NCBI RefSeq assembly: GCF_900103085.1
Contig: NZ_FMWR01000002.1
Location: forward strand, 173,427-237,426
Reading direction: 5' to 3'
Length of the DNA: 64,000 nucleotides
Origin: Gilliamella mensalis
GTDB taxonomy: Bacteria; Pseudomonadota; Gammaproteobacteria; Enterobacterales; Orbaceae
Both the position numbers and the translations under genes were made by a program. This document shows positions 29,329 through 38,958 of the stretch, piece by piece. Below the pieces are notes generated by a model. That model had not been told where the DNA came from, searched no databases, and saw nothing but the letters and a program-made list of their open reading frames with translations. Position 1 is the first letter of the stretch. Each line of letters starts with the position of its first letter.

Positions 29329-30953
29329 CCATATTGCGCCCCTATATAGCCCTTTATAAACACTATTTTTGGCAAATTTTATTTGGCTTATCGCTATCGA
29401 TCCTAACACTGCTTGCTAGCGTATTTTTATTATCCCTATCAGGTTGGTTTTTAGCCTCTACCGCTTTTGTTGGCGTTGCTGGTTTATATACATTTAATTA
29501 TATGTTGCCTGCGGCAGGTGTGCGAGCGGCAGCCATTACTCGAACCGCTTCGCGTTATATGGAGCGTTTGGTGGATCACAATACCACATTTAAGATTTTA
29601 GCTTACTTAAGAACACTTGCTTTTCGTAAAATTTTACCACTAAGTACACAGCAATTAGCTCATTACCAACGAGCAGACTTGCTTAATCGCTTTATTGTCG
29701 ATATTGATGCACTTGATCACTTATACCTAAAACTCTTTTCGCCCATTGTAACCGCATTAGTTACCATTGGCTTTTTATTTGTAGGGTTAGCAAGCATAAA
29801 CTTACCCATTGCGTTAATCATTACCATTATCCTTACAACCACCTTACTTGTGATACCTGTTATCTTTTATCAAGCCGGAAAACAGCTAGGTAAAACACTG
29901 GCTAAACAACAAAGTGAATACCGGTTATTATTAATTAGTTACCTACAAGGACAAGCTGAACTTATCTTATTTAATGCTCAACCACGCTATCGCACGAAAC
30001 TTGATGAGCTTGAATCAAATTGGCTTTATAATCAACAGAGGCAATCGACATTAATGGCACTATCAAGTGCATTGGTCTTGCTCATTGCAGGCTTTTTAAC
30101 ATTGCTGGTTCTGTGGCTAATTACCCAATACACCCTATCTCCTCTAGTGGCTTTATTTGTATTTGTTAGTCTTGCAAGTGCTGAAATACTCATGCCAATT
30201 CCTAGTGCATTTATCTTTTTAGGGCAAGTACTCACTTCTGCCACACGCACAACAGCTATTTTTAATCAAACACCCGATATTCAATTTGTTACCAAAGGCA
30301 AAGCCATAGATTTAAGTTCAGCAAAATTGCAATTTGAGCAAATTAATTTCAGCTATCCCAATCAACCTTTTGCGGTATTAACAGATTTTTCGTTGACAAT
30401 AGAACAAGGTGAACATATTGCTGTGGTTGGTAAAACAGGTTGTGGTAAATCGACCTTATTAAGTCTGGTTAATCGCATATGGGAACCTAACTCAGGTCAT
30501 ATCTATATCAACGGTATTGAACTTAATCAACTTGACGAAAAAACACTACGACAAGCTATCGCCATGGTGCCTCAAGTGATCACTATTTTTAGTGACACCT
30601 TAAAACAAAACTTGCTAATAGGCAATCAACAGGCGACCGAACAACAGCTAATCGACGTATTGCACCAAGTTGAACTGGACAAATTACTCGCCACTGAGCA
30701 AGGTTTAGATTTACTGGTTGGACAAGGTGGTCGAGCTTTATCAGGCGGTGAAATTCGCCGAATCGGCATAGCAAGGGCATTACTGCATAATTCACCGTTA
30801 ATTTTAATGGATGAACCCACAGAAAGCCTTGATCAACAAACAGAACAACAAATTATCCGATTGATCAAACAAACTTGCAAAAATAAAACACTAATCATGG
30901 TTACGCATCGTTTGACGGATAATCCGCTGTTTTCTCGGGTTATTTCATTTTAA
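29322..30953 (+). CDS. cydC: Heterodimeric thiol ABC exporter subunit CydC
   Basis: 543 residues: an N-terminal membrane domain (LSLSGWFLASTAFVG, RAAAITRTASRYMERLVDH) and an ATPase domain with Walker A GKTGCGKSTL, signature ALSGGEIRRIGIARAL and Walker B LILMDEPTES. The ATG lies inside the end of cydD and is preceded by AAGGAG, so the two halves are translated together in equal amounts. Partner and role are as for cydD. Confidence 0.95.
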   Translation: MLAILRPYIALYKHYFWQILFGLSLSILTLLASVFLLSLSGWFLASTAFVGVAGLYTFNYMLPAAGVRAAAITRTASRYMERLVDHNTTFKILAYLRTLAFRKILPLSTQQLAHYQRADLLNRFIVDIDALDHLYLKLFSPIVTALVTIGFLFVGLASINLPIALIITIILTTTLLVIPVIFYQAGKQLGKTLAKQQSEYRLLLISYLQGQAELILFNAQPRYRTKLDELESNWLYNQQRQSTLMALSSALVLLIAGFLTLLVLWLITQYTLSPLVALFVFVSLASAEILMPIPSAFIFLGQVLTSATRTTAIFNQTPDIQFVTKGKAIDLSSAKLQFEQINFSYPNQPFAVLTDFSLTIEQGEHIAVVGKTGCGKSTLLSLVNRIWEPNSGHIYINGIELNQLDEKTLRQAIAMVPQVITIFSDTLKQNLLIGNQQATEQQLIDVLHQVELDKLLATEQGLDLLVGQGGRALSGGEIRRIGIARALLHNSPLILMDEPTESLDQQTEQQIIRLIKQTCKNKTLIMVTHRLTDNPLFSRVISF

Positions 30954-31127
30954 TAAGTGGCGTAATTTAGCAGAATCAAACACTGACAAATAATTTGTGT
31001 ATTTGACTATTATTTATAGTAATCACACCACTTTTATTTAGAAGGAGAACAGTTCCCCAACCAATTTGGCTTTGGCTAGGAAACATTGATGTTAATATTT
31101 AGAACGGTAGTAACTATAATTTAGTTA

Positions 31128-31586
31128 TTATAGTATAGTCTTAAATAACATTGTTGATGTTAAAAAATAACTTCCACTAATTGCTAGCCCATAAGGTAGT
31201 GTAACTCTACCTTTTGGTCTTTTTACAAATTTATATATTATTGCAATAATTGCGAGAGGCAGTCCAACTAAAGTAATTGTCACTAAAAAAAACAAGACAC
31301 TATCTGATGGAATGGATATAAGTAATACAGTAATTAATTTTATATCTCCTGCGCCAGCTAATCGGCAATAAAAGATAAATAGCCCGCACATCAAAAATAT
31401 CGTCGATGCGCTATAATTTAATTGACCTAATCCAAAAATAAAATTCAAAATAGTGAGGATGAATATCATGACGACAATATAATTTGAGATCGTCCTACGT
31501 GTTAAATCAGTATAGCAAGAAACTAATAAACATCCCCAAATTGCCAAAATAATAATATCATTAATTAATTGTTGATTAATCATCAT
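31128..31586 (-). CDS. tadV: Tad prepilin peptidase TadV/CpaA
   Basis: 152 residues, several membrane segments. The two catalytic Asp of the A24 aspartic protease family are visible in CYTDLTRRTISN and in the GAGD motif AGAGDIKL. TadV cleaves the leader of Flp1 and of the TadE/TadF pseudopilins. It is the last gene of the tad locus and begins one base after the RCC1 gene ends, which places it under tad control. In many other tad loci this gene lies next to flp at the start. Confidence 0.92.
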   Translation of the reverse strand: MMINQQLINDIIILAIWGCLLVSCYTDLTRRTISNYIVVMIFILTILNFIFGLGQLNYSASTIFLMCGLFIFYCRLAGAGDIKLITVLLISIPSDSVLFFLVTITLVGLPLAIIAIIYKFVKRPKGRVTLPYGLAISGSYFLTSTMLFKTIL

Positions 31587-33029
31587 TCACTTTGACCAAG
31601 GACGTTGTTTTATCCAGGAATAACCTTGACCAGGAATGTAATCTTGACCATAAACTTCTTTCATCTTATTCACAAGCCAACCCAATTCAGCTCCAGGCCA
31701 ATCTCTATTTGAATTACTTCCTGGCGAAAATTTACGCCCACTACCTTGCCCAACACCAAATCCTTTTCCTTCGTCATTCCAATAAAGTAAATATTGTTTA
31801 CCTCCATCAATTTTGACTACACGACCTTGGTGTTGTCTGACCGTTGGGCGTGTACCGTACATTATATTTTTAAGAGAACCACCTTTATGACCCCATGTTT
31901 TTATTTCATCAGAGTTAGTAACCGCAACACAGCCACGGAATCGACAGAAAAGCAATTTAATATCACGTGTAATCATAGCTGGAGTAGGGATTGTTTTCCC
32001 TTTTTTGGCACCTTCTCTTTTTTCATCTTCATGCTTTATTTTGTCTTCCGTTAGCTCATCATCATCACTGCCATCATCATCATCGTTATCCTTATCATTG
32101 TCTTTATCTTCATCTGGATCTGCTCCATCTTCCGAATCATCGTCAAGTTCATCTTCTAATGAACCTGAAAGCCCCAAACGACTAGCTTTCCCCATACCAT
32201 ATACCTGACCTGATGAGGTTAAAAAAGCAGTGTAAGCATTTCCACCAGTAATATGCACAATTTTTTTACCATCAATACCATCTAGATTTGTAATCTGCTT
32301 CGGAATAGTGTTATAAATATGGACTTTCTTATTTTCAAAGCCAAACGCATCGCGTTGTTCATCCCCCCAACCCCAAACTTCCCCTACCTCATTGATGGCG
32401 TAAGCACTATCATAAGCAGAGCCAATTGTCACCACTGGTCGATTACCAAAATAGCGAGGGTCAATCTGTTGAAGCGTAGATTTTGAACCTCGAGTGCCCG
32501 TCCCAGCTTCGCCATGGCTATTACGCCCCCAACTAAATACTCTACCATCTCTTGTCAAAGCATAAGAAGTAAACTCTGAGCAACTAATCTCAACAACATC
32601 TTGATTTCTCAAAACCTCAACTGGGGTGGATACATTAGACTCCCGAGAATGTACTGCACCAGTAGCCTGAAATTGTCTGTTTCTCCCCCAACCCCAGACA
32701 TTACCTTGATCATCTAACGCAATAATATGGTATCTCCCTGCTGCTAACTGAACAATAGAAAGACCTCTTTCAATAAAAGTTTCTACTCTAGCGGGGGGGT
32801 CTCTACGGGCAACAGTTTTTCTACCATTACCTTGCAGTCCCATACCTCTATAACCCCAAACCCAAACATCACCATTTTCTATGGTAACACCTGTTTTATA
32901 TAAGTGCGTTCGAGTCTGCATATTCATTACTGTTTTACTTGTTAGTATCGTGGCATCGCTACGTTCGTTTGCTAACAATGGAAAGCAAAAACAGGTTATA
33001 AACAGCATCATAATTTTTATCGTTTTCAA
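31587..33029 (-). CDS. Exported RCC1-repeat beta-propeller with acidic insert, in the tad locus
   Basis: 480 residues. A signal peptide (MKTIKIMMLFITCFCFPLLA) is followed by at least five RCC1-type blades, seen as repeated VWVWGYRG, VWGWGRN, VFSWGRN, VWGWGDE and VYGMGKA motifs each after an H-x-x-A-L or Y-A-L/I strand. Between blades, about residues 288-331 are almost purely Asp, Glu, Lys and Asn with DxDxD spacing, a possible calcium-binding insert. A final region has TWGHKGG and GFGVGQGSGR and ends WIKQRPWSK. RCC1 propellers bind proteins. The location between tadG and tadV suggests a pilus-linked surface or tip protein (inference). A Tad-associated role of RCC1 repeats is not one I know. 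Confidence 0.85.
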   Translation of the reverse strand: MKTIKIMMLFITCFCFPLLANERSDATILTSKTVMNMQTRTHLYKTGVTIENGDVWVWGYRGMGLQGNGRKTVARRDPPARVETFIERGLSIVQLAAGRYHIIALDDQGNVWGWGRNRQFQATGAVHSRESNVSTPVEVLRNQDVVEISCSEFTSYALTRDGRVFSWGRNSHGEAGTGTRGSKSTLQQIDPRYFGNRPVVTIGSAYDSAYAINEVGEVWGWGDEQRDAFGFENKKVHIYNTIPKQITNLDGIDGKKIVHITGGNAYTAFLTSSGQVYGMGKASRLGLSGSLEDELDDDSEDGADPDEDKDNDKDNDDDDGSDDDELTEDKIKHEDEKREGAKKGKTIPTPAMITRDIKLLFCRFRGCVAVTNSDEIKTWGHKGGSLKNIMYGTRPTVRQHQGRVVKIDGGKQYLLYWNDEGKGFGVGQGSGRKFSPGSNSNRDWPGAELGWLVNKMKEVYGQDYIPGQGYSWIKQRPWSK

Positions 33030-33041
33030 TTTTTATAACTC

Positions 33042-35033
33042 CTATTTTTTATTGCTAATATCATGTCTATTAACAAAGTTTCCTGTTTCAACTTGAATGA
33101 TTCTATTTATGGCTTCAGATAATGACTGATAATCAGTTGCACCATACAATAAAGTTTTTTTACCATTCATGCATTTAGTAAACCATTTACCGTACATCCT
33201 TTCGTATTCTGCGTCTGATTTGATAATATCAGCAACAGGATTTAGCTTTATATAATAAATAACTGCACTTTTGGCTGCTTTATCAATATAACCATTCTTT
33301 TGGTTTTGTTTAGATGTGAGCCCTTCTGTTATCTTCTGGCAAACATCATTGTCTAGAAATTTATCTCTAAGAACACCTGCTCCAACATCATCATCACCAT
33401 CACTAATAATAATCATAATTTTATTATTACTTGTATCACCTTTAGCCATCACTGGGACTGCTCTTAACAAAGCAGTCATAGTATCAGTACCACCTCCTGG
33501 CTTCCATTCCTGACTTTTAATAGATTCTAGGATTTTAATATTATGATCAGTATCATTACTAAAAGGAATTAAATGAGGTGCTAATTTAAAACTGCTGATT
33601 TTTCTTGATGCTTCCTTAAGTCTTTTAGGATTTGACGCCTTAATTATCGATCTATTCATGATATCATTACTAAATAAAGGTGACTGACACATTCCCTGAA
33701 ACGGTGAAAAATCAGCAATGGTAGGTGCAATAGGACGATTAAAATTTATTATATTAGAATCCATATTACTAAATAATGTATCAATAGTACCGCTTACATC
33801 AACTGTTTCAGTATTGGCAAACGAATAATGCACATTAGGATAATTCCCAGAAAACATATAATCATATAGTTGAACTATTTTACCATATTGACTTTCAATT
33901 GTTTTTCTATTTTCTGGTCTTAATGCATAATCAGACTCATTTGCACCACAAGCATATCGTGTAGATCCCATGTGCATTTGTTCAATATTATGTCTTTTCG
34001 CGCATAATCCGCCATCAACTAATGCTTCATCACTATTAAGACCTTTTGCGGGTCCGATTATTTTTGAATAATAAAGATAATTATAATAGTCTAAATAGTA
34101 ATAAACCACGTTTTTAAAATAAGTAAAATAAGGATAGGTTAAATAAAAAACAATGTGATTACTTTGTTTTAACTTGCTCCATTTTGCATATGCAATATTT
34201 TTATTTGCCCAAAAATTGTAATCTACTGAATCGTAAGGCTCTTTCAATTTATACATAACCGAACATGCATAGCTTTCTCCACCAGCTGGATTTTCAGTCT
34301 CTACATTATAAATTCCGTCCGAAACAACGGGCACACCAATATCATAAGGAACTAAAGCAAAATGGAATTCAGGATAATCTTTATACTTATCAATAATACC
34401 TTCCATTGCACTTTTCATATAATCAACACGTCTCTTGCCCTCCTCTACATCTTCAACATAATCATTACAACCTCCGTCTTTCGAACCTTCGTACGAGCCA
34501 CCATATGGACAAGTAGTTGAACCTGAAAAATCACTAATGAAAGCAATAGCTACTGAATCGGGAGTATGAGACTTTGTCGTATTACCATAGGTTTCAACAT
34601 AATTAGTTAGCATTGTAGTTCCATTTATTATACCGGGCAGATCATTACTATATAATTGAGAATAAGTAACACGATATTCATCTGTATCTTCTTTATATGA
34701 AACCCTAGCATAAGGAGCTAACCCCACCTGCTCTTTGGTAATTCTGTCATTTATAAAATAATTAGTGTAGTGTATTGCAAAAAAATAATTTTGTTTATAT
34801 GGATCCCCTGGGGCACTTTTATTATCTAAAGCTACAATGGCTAACGCAGCCTCGTTAGCCGCTTCAGAAAAGCGAGCACGACTCTCCAAAGTTTTTGTAT
34901 GTATAATTGCAACGAGCATACAAATAATCATAACTGGAAATATAATCGCCATACTTAACATAACGTTTCCAGCACTACATTTTAAAAAAGATCTCTTATA
35001 ATCCTTCAGTTTTAGTTGGTTATTATTATGCAT
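33042..35033 (-). CDS. tadG: TadG: pseudopilin-like protein with von Willebrand A domain
   Basis: 663 residues. SAGNVMLSMAIIFPVMIIC forms the single N-terminal membrane helix typical of TadE/F/G. From about residue 160 a vWA fold is readable with the metal-ion-dependent adhesion site: D-x-S-x-S as DFSGS (168-172), Thr in GGGTDTMTALL and Asp in IIISDGDDD (about 545). A large Tyr-rich, Cys-containing insert lies between. TadG proteins are candidates for the pilus tip or adhesion. It lies between tadF and the RCC1 gene, 13 bases from the latter. Confidence 0.9.
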   Translation of the reverse strand: MHNNNQLKLKDYKRSFLKCSAGNVMLSMAIIFPVMIICMLVAIIHTKTLESRARFSEAANEAALAIVALDNKSAPGDPYKQNYFFAIHYTNYFINDRITKEQVGLAPYARVSYKEDTDEYRVTYSQLYSNDLPGIINGTTMLTNYVETYGNTTKSHTPDSVAIAFISDFSGSTTCPYGGSYEGSKDGGCNDYVEDVEEGKRRVDYMKSAMEGIIDKYKDYPEFHFALVPYDIGVPVVSDGIYNVETENPAGGESYACSVMYKLKEPYDSVDYNFWANKNIAYAKWSKLKQSNHIVFYLTYPYFTYFKNVVYYYLDYYNYLYYSKIIGPAKGLNSDEALVDGGLCAKRHNIEQMHMGSTRYACGANESDYALRPENRKTIESQYGKIVQLYDYMFSGNYPNVHYSFANTETVDVSGTIDTLFSNMDSNIINFNRPIAPTIADFSPFQGMCQSPLFSNDIMNRSIIKASNPKRLKEASRKISSFKLAPHLIPFSNDTDHNIKILESIKSQEWKPGGGTDTMTALLRAVPVMAKGDTSNNKIMIIISDGDDDVGAGVLRDKFLDNDVCQKITEGLTSKQNQKNGYIDKAAKSAVIYYIKLNPVADIIKSDAEYERMYGKWFTKCMNGKKTLLYGATDYQSLSEAINRIIQVETGNFVNRHDISNKK

Positions 35034-35057
35034 ATATTCCTCTCAAAACAGTGCTGT

Positions 35058-35822
35058 CTAACGATAATACAGAGGACAACCAGTATTAGCATCATTCGCA
35101 ATATCGTTACAACGAGATAACACTACAGTACTACTACATAAAATTGGTAAAGTACCAGTTGCTTTTCTATCAGTGTTAATCCATTTTAAATAAAGACTTT
35201 CATCATTATTAATACACATACTAACTCGATACAAAGGGATCCATCGTCCATCTAACCCACTCTTAAAATCTGGAAATCTTTTAACATATGGGGTGAGTTT
35301 TGAAAAATTATAACGTGCAGATTCCGATTTATCGGTCATCGGTGGCTGTGACTCAAAATAGTTTTTGATTCCCCTGTCACAAATACCATAAGAACAAGAA
35401 GTAGAGCTTACAACCTGAAACTGCGCATGCTCCAAGCTTGCTGGATTATTAACATCTTGCAAAATAAATAAACCATCTACTTTTACAGTAACTTCTCGAT
35501 CTAATAATGAGCTAGCCAATTTGCTCAATTCTTGCATTTGATCTCTATCAAAAAGCTCACGAGATTTAAAACAAGAATTTGAATGACGACATAATAAATC
35601 TTTACGTGTATTTGTGTCATCCATAGCAGGGTAAAGAGCTGATCTTTCACGAAAAACTGTTGCTACAGCATAATTTGCTCGCTCCAATCTACCTTGGAGC
35701 ATGATGGAACTATATGCATCATAGAACATGAATACAAATACTGAAAATAAACAGAAACAAGCCGCAAACTCAATTGATATGATACCGTCTTTATCGCGGA
35801 AAAAATTACTAGAATATTTCAT
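35058..35822 (-). CDS. tadF: TadF pseudopilin-like protein
   Basis: 254 residues. KDGIISIEFAACFCLFSVFVF is the TadE/F-type N-terminal helix with the Glu five residues after the G, the site processed by TadV. The periplasmic part contains several Cys (LLCRHSNSCF, TSCSYGICDRG, CSSTVVLSRCND), probably paired. It is a minor pilus component. It starts two bases after tadE ends. Confidence 0.85.
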   Translation of the reverse strand: MKYSSNFFRDKDGIISIEFAACFCLFSVFVFMFYDAYSSIMLQGRLERANYAVATVFRERSALYPAMDDTNTRKDLLCRHSNSCFKSRELFDRDQMQELSKLASSLLDREVTVKVDGLFILQDVNNPASLEHAQFQVVSSTSCSYGICDRGIKNYFESQPPMTDKSESARYNFSKLTPYVKRFPDFKSGLDGRWIPLYRVSMCINNDESLYLKWINTDRKATGTLPILCSSTVVLSRCNDIANDANTGCPLYYR

Positions 35823-35824
35823 AA

Positions 35825-36325
35825 TTACTCTATTCCTTTTCCTTTTTCATCTTCATCATTATAAAACTCACGATAAACAATAATTTTCTTCGTTAAAGAA
35901 ATATCTAAAAAACGACTAAATGGTTCAGACAACACGGCATAGTAGTCGTATTTTAAATTAAATAATATCAAGTGAGAATCTGCGCTAAGTGTATGTTCAC
36001 AAGTTTCATTAATTGCATCATGCACTGTTCGGCAATATACTGCTGTTACATGAAAATCATCTGGATTAGTTAAATAAGGCCATAATCGTACTTCAGAATT
36101 GACTAACTTCTGTAGGTTTTCAACATAATAATTTCCATCTTTAGAAATCGCAGCTCTTCTTGTTAATTGTGATGACATTAAATCTAAGGCTGCCCCAATA
36201 ACCATAATGCGACTTAATTCAAGTATAAATAAAAAAAGCAAAATTAAGAAAGGAAAAACAATTGCAAATTCTATTGAAATATTTGCATTGTTTTTTCTAA
36301 AAAATAACTTCCAACATTTCAACAT
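35825..36325 (-). CDS. tadE: TadE pseudopilin-like protein
   Basis: 166 residues with the TadE-type processing and membrane segment NANISIEFAIVFPFLILLF near the N-terminus. Two Cys in the periplasmic part (VYCRTVHDAINETCEH) may pair. TadE and TadF are pseudopilins matured by TadV and needed for pilus biogenesis. It is the first of the tadE-tadF-tadG trio. Confidence 0.85.
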   Translation of the reverse strand: MLKCWKLFFRKNNANISIEFAIVFPFLILLFLFILELSRIMVIGAALDLMSSQLTRRAAISKDGNYYVENLQKLVNSEVRLWPYLTNPDDFHVTAVYCRTVHDAINETCEHTLSADSHLILFNLKYDYYAVLSEPFSRFLDISLTKKIIVYREFYNDEDEKGKGIE

Positions 36326-36356
36326 GACTTTTCTCAGCCTTATTAGATACTAAGTG

Positions 36357-37520
36357 TTAATCTTTCTTTCCCTTTAATAACGTAAAAGAAAATTTTGATT
36401 TACTTTTTTTGACTTGTTTATTTCCAATAATTGCTGAAGATATTTCATCTATTTCACTACTATTATGGGATTGTTTAAATTTATCCATACGCGGAATAAA
36501 CTTACGCTTAAAATCAATACTTCGATCTAAAAATTCTTCTATATCACCATCAAGTAAATCATTTCTTTTATCGTAGGGGAGATTATCATTTAAACAAACT
36601 AAAAAACGCTTATTTAACAAATCCGAATTTTGCATAGTCAGGCGTGCAATTTCGTCAAGCATTTTTTTAGCAACTTTAATCGAGTAGGGATCTCGATTTA
36701 TCACGATAACAATAATATTTGAAAGGTTAATTATCTCTTCAAAATGTTTAAATGAAGATGCTAACCCCATATTTTGTTCAAGAAAAGTAATATTAAATTG
36801 TCCAGAATTAAGATTATCATATTGCCAAGCACTGGCACTATCTTCAATTTTTACTTGTAAACAATCTTTAACATTAACGATTGAACCATCTTGAGGTATC
36901 GGTATTTCAAATAAAAAATCTGCATTAGGACTTGTGGTTGCGCCTTGAATATAAAGAAGAGGATAATTAGTCAGGTTACTAATATTTTTCATTGTATGAA
37001 CCAATAACGATGATGTACCAATTCCTCCTTTAGTCCCTAAAAATGTAACGATACTTCCCACTCTCTGACTTGAGCCTTGTGAAGCTAAACTCCTTGAATG
37101 CAAAATAGTAGGAATTTTCTCTAATTGGCTATCTTCTAATAAAAAATGAAGCCCTTTTTTTAATAAAAACTCAGAAAATTGGATTGAATCATGGCTTCCT
37201 AAAAGAATTGTGGTAGCCTTAATTGGGATAAACCGATTAATATTTTCTGATAATGATACAGCATCATCTTCATCCCTAATATCCAAAAGAATCACATCAT
37301 ATTGATTAAAAAGTGGATTTTCCTTCAATTCGGATAATTCTAATGAAATAATATCCATATTTAATATATTGTAAAGAGCTAACAAAGAACGAACTCTTTC
37401 AATCAATTCACTTCTTTTACTTAAAATTGCGACTTGAAAACTAGATATTTGCCCTGCAACAAATTCTTGTGAGGAGCCTTTTAATATATCTGTATCTTTT
37501 TTATCACCAAATAATTGCAT
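36357..37520 (-). CDS. tadZ: TadZ/CpaE pilus localisation ATPase
   Basis: 387 residues. The N-terminal part (about 25-150) resembles a receiver-like domain (YDVILLDIRDEDDAVSL). It is followed by a MinD/ParA-like ATPase whose deviant Walker A reads FLGTKGGIGTSSLLVHT. IVIVINRDPYSIKVAKKML follows. TadZ places the Tad machine at a cell site. It lies between rcpA and tadE, with a 20-base gap from rcpA. Confidence 0.9.
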   Translation of the reverse strand: MQLFGDKKDTDILKGSSQEFVAGQISSFQVAILSKRSELIERVRSLLALYNILNMDIISLELSELKENPLFNQYDVILLDIRDEDDAVSLSENINRFIPIKATTILLGSHDSIQFSEFLLKKGLHFLLEDSQLEKIPTILHSRSLASQGSSQRVGSIVTFLGTKGGIGTSSLLVHTMKNISNLTNYPLLYIQGATTSPNADFLFEIPIPQDGSIVNVKDCLQVKIEDSASAWQYDNLNSGQFNITFLEQNMGLASSFKHFEEIINLSNIIVIVINRDPYSIKVAKKMLDEIARLTMQNSDLLNKRFLVCLNDNLPYDKRNDLLDGDIEEFLDRSIDFKRKFIPRMDKFKQSHNSSEIDEISSAIIGNKQVKKSKSKFSFTLLKGKKD

Positions 37521-37540
37521 ACGAATTCCTAATAACCTTA

Positions 37541-38956
37541 TTATTCAATAAAACCCATATCGTTAATAAATTTCTCACTTTCGTTAGAAACTGGTACAGT
37601 TTTGCGACGTTGTTTATTCATATTATTTTTAATATTGAAGAAACTATTAATTACATCCGTTCGTTCCAGAATTGGTAACTCGACATTATCAAAGCTATTA
37701 TTAGATGTCACTAAATTGACTGTTGCAAATACAACCATTTCTGTCTTTGCGCGCTCTGTCTCCGCACTGCGAGCTAATGCTCCTAAAATAGGAATATCAC
37801 TAATAAAAGGAAGGCGGGATAATTTTTCGCTGTCTTGTTCATTAATTAATCCAGCAATAACAAAACTATCCCCATCTGATAAGTCGATAGTTGAACTTGT
37901 TTTACGCGTTGTTAAAGTCGGAATATTATAGCTATTAAATGCATATGAACCTGAAAGTGAACTTACTTCATTATCAAGAAATAATCTAATGCGTTTATCA
38001 TTATTCACTTTGGTGCTGATATTTAATTTTATACCATACTCTTTATAAGTAACATTTGCCTCACCATCTTTATTCCTGGTCACAATAGGAATTTCACCAC
38101 CGACTAAAAATGATGCACTCTCTCCAGATAACACAGATAGGTTAGGTTGTGCTAGTACCTTAGCCAGACGATCATTTTTTAGTGCGCGAATCATTGTGGT
38201 AATATCATGGATACGAAATCCCTTTTTGAGACCCAATACTGTAAATTCCCCAACAGTATTCATATCAGTTCCACTTTTTGTCATACTATCAAGCGTTAAA
38301 CTTTGCCACTCAATGCCCAATGAATCGGTAAATTGTTTACTAACTTCAACAAAAGTCAGTTTTACGTTGACTTGATACTCTTCTATCACTTTAATATTAT
38401 CAATAATATTGTTATAAACATAATAATCTTGAAATGTAAGGTTTGAGCCTGATGCTTTTGTCTCTACTCGTTGACCATTTTGCCCGACCAATGATCCCAC
38501 TACCGCTATAATTTTGCTTTTTGTTGTAGTATCAGGTGTAGTACCATTTAGTACATATACAAATTTACCATTTGGATCACCGTTATCATAACGATCTACT
38601 GTTACGCTACTGTTAGGAAAGTTTTGAGCTATTCTATGCGTAATCTGAGATAAAAGCGGATCAACATTAATAGTGTCATTAATGATTATGTTATTTGCAT
38701 CATCATAAACAAGCAAGCTGGTCCTACCATTTGATTTACCATATATAATTAATGATTTACCTTCAATAACCTCATAATTTGCTACAGTGTCTTGACTAAT
38801 GAATACTGTACCTACATTCTCAGGTAAAACAATAGTTTTGCTTTGCCCAACCTGTAAATTGTGAATATCAGCAAAAGCCAGTGAAGAAAAGCCAATAGAT
38901 AATAAACAAACAACGGGTTTCATCGTATTTATAATTGATTTAATTTTTATTAGCAT
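37541..38956 (-). CDS. rcpA: Tad outer-membrane secretin RcpA/CpaC
   Basis: 471 residues with a signal peptide (VVCLLSIGFSSLAFA). An N-terminal pilus-secretin domain (VGQSKTIVLPENVGTVFIS) is followed by the secretin core: LAQPNLSVLSGESASFLVGG, GIKLNISTKVN, DGDSFVIAGLINEQDSEKLS and LPFISDIPILGALARSAE. It forms the channel for the Flp pilus. Separate from HofQ, so the window holds two secretins for two pilus-like systems. A 3-base gap separates it from rcpC. Confidence 0.93.
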   Translation of the reverse strand: MLIKIKSIINTMKPVVCLLSIGFSSLAFADIHNLQVGQSKTIVLPENVGTVFISQDTVANYEVIEGKSLIIYGKSNGRTSLLVYDDANNIIINDTINVDPLLSQITHRIAQNFPNSSVTVDRYDNGDPNGKFVYVLNGTTPDTTTKSKIIAVVGSLVGQNGQRVETKASGSNLTFQDYYVYNNIIDNIKVIEEYQVNVKLTFVEVSKQFTDSLGIEWQSLTLDSMTKSGTDMNTVGEFTVLGLKKGFRIHDITTMIRALKNDRLAKVLAQPNLSVLSGESASFLVGGEIPIVTRNKDGEANVTYKEYGIKLNISTKVNNDKRIRLFLDNEVSSLSGSYAFNSYNIPTLTTRKTSSTIDLSDGDSFVIAGLINEQDSEKLSRLPFISDIPILGALARSAETERAKTEMVVFATVNLVTSNNSFDNVELPILERTDVINSFFNIKNNMNKQRRKTVPVSNESEKFINDMGFIE

Positions 38957-38958
38957 TC

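Noticed and set aside
31090..31140. Hairpin ACTATAAT/ATTATAGT as terminator after tadV
   Set aside because: Very AT-rich stem with no T-run in the right direction; could arise by chance in this DNA.
32005..32208. Open Ser-rich frames on the plus strand opposite the acidic insert
   Set aside because: They are the complement of the Asp/Glu codon run in the RCC1 gene; composition is a simple consequence and no start signal is present.
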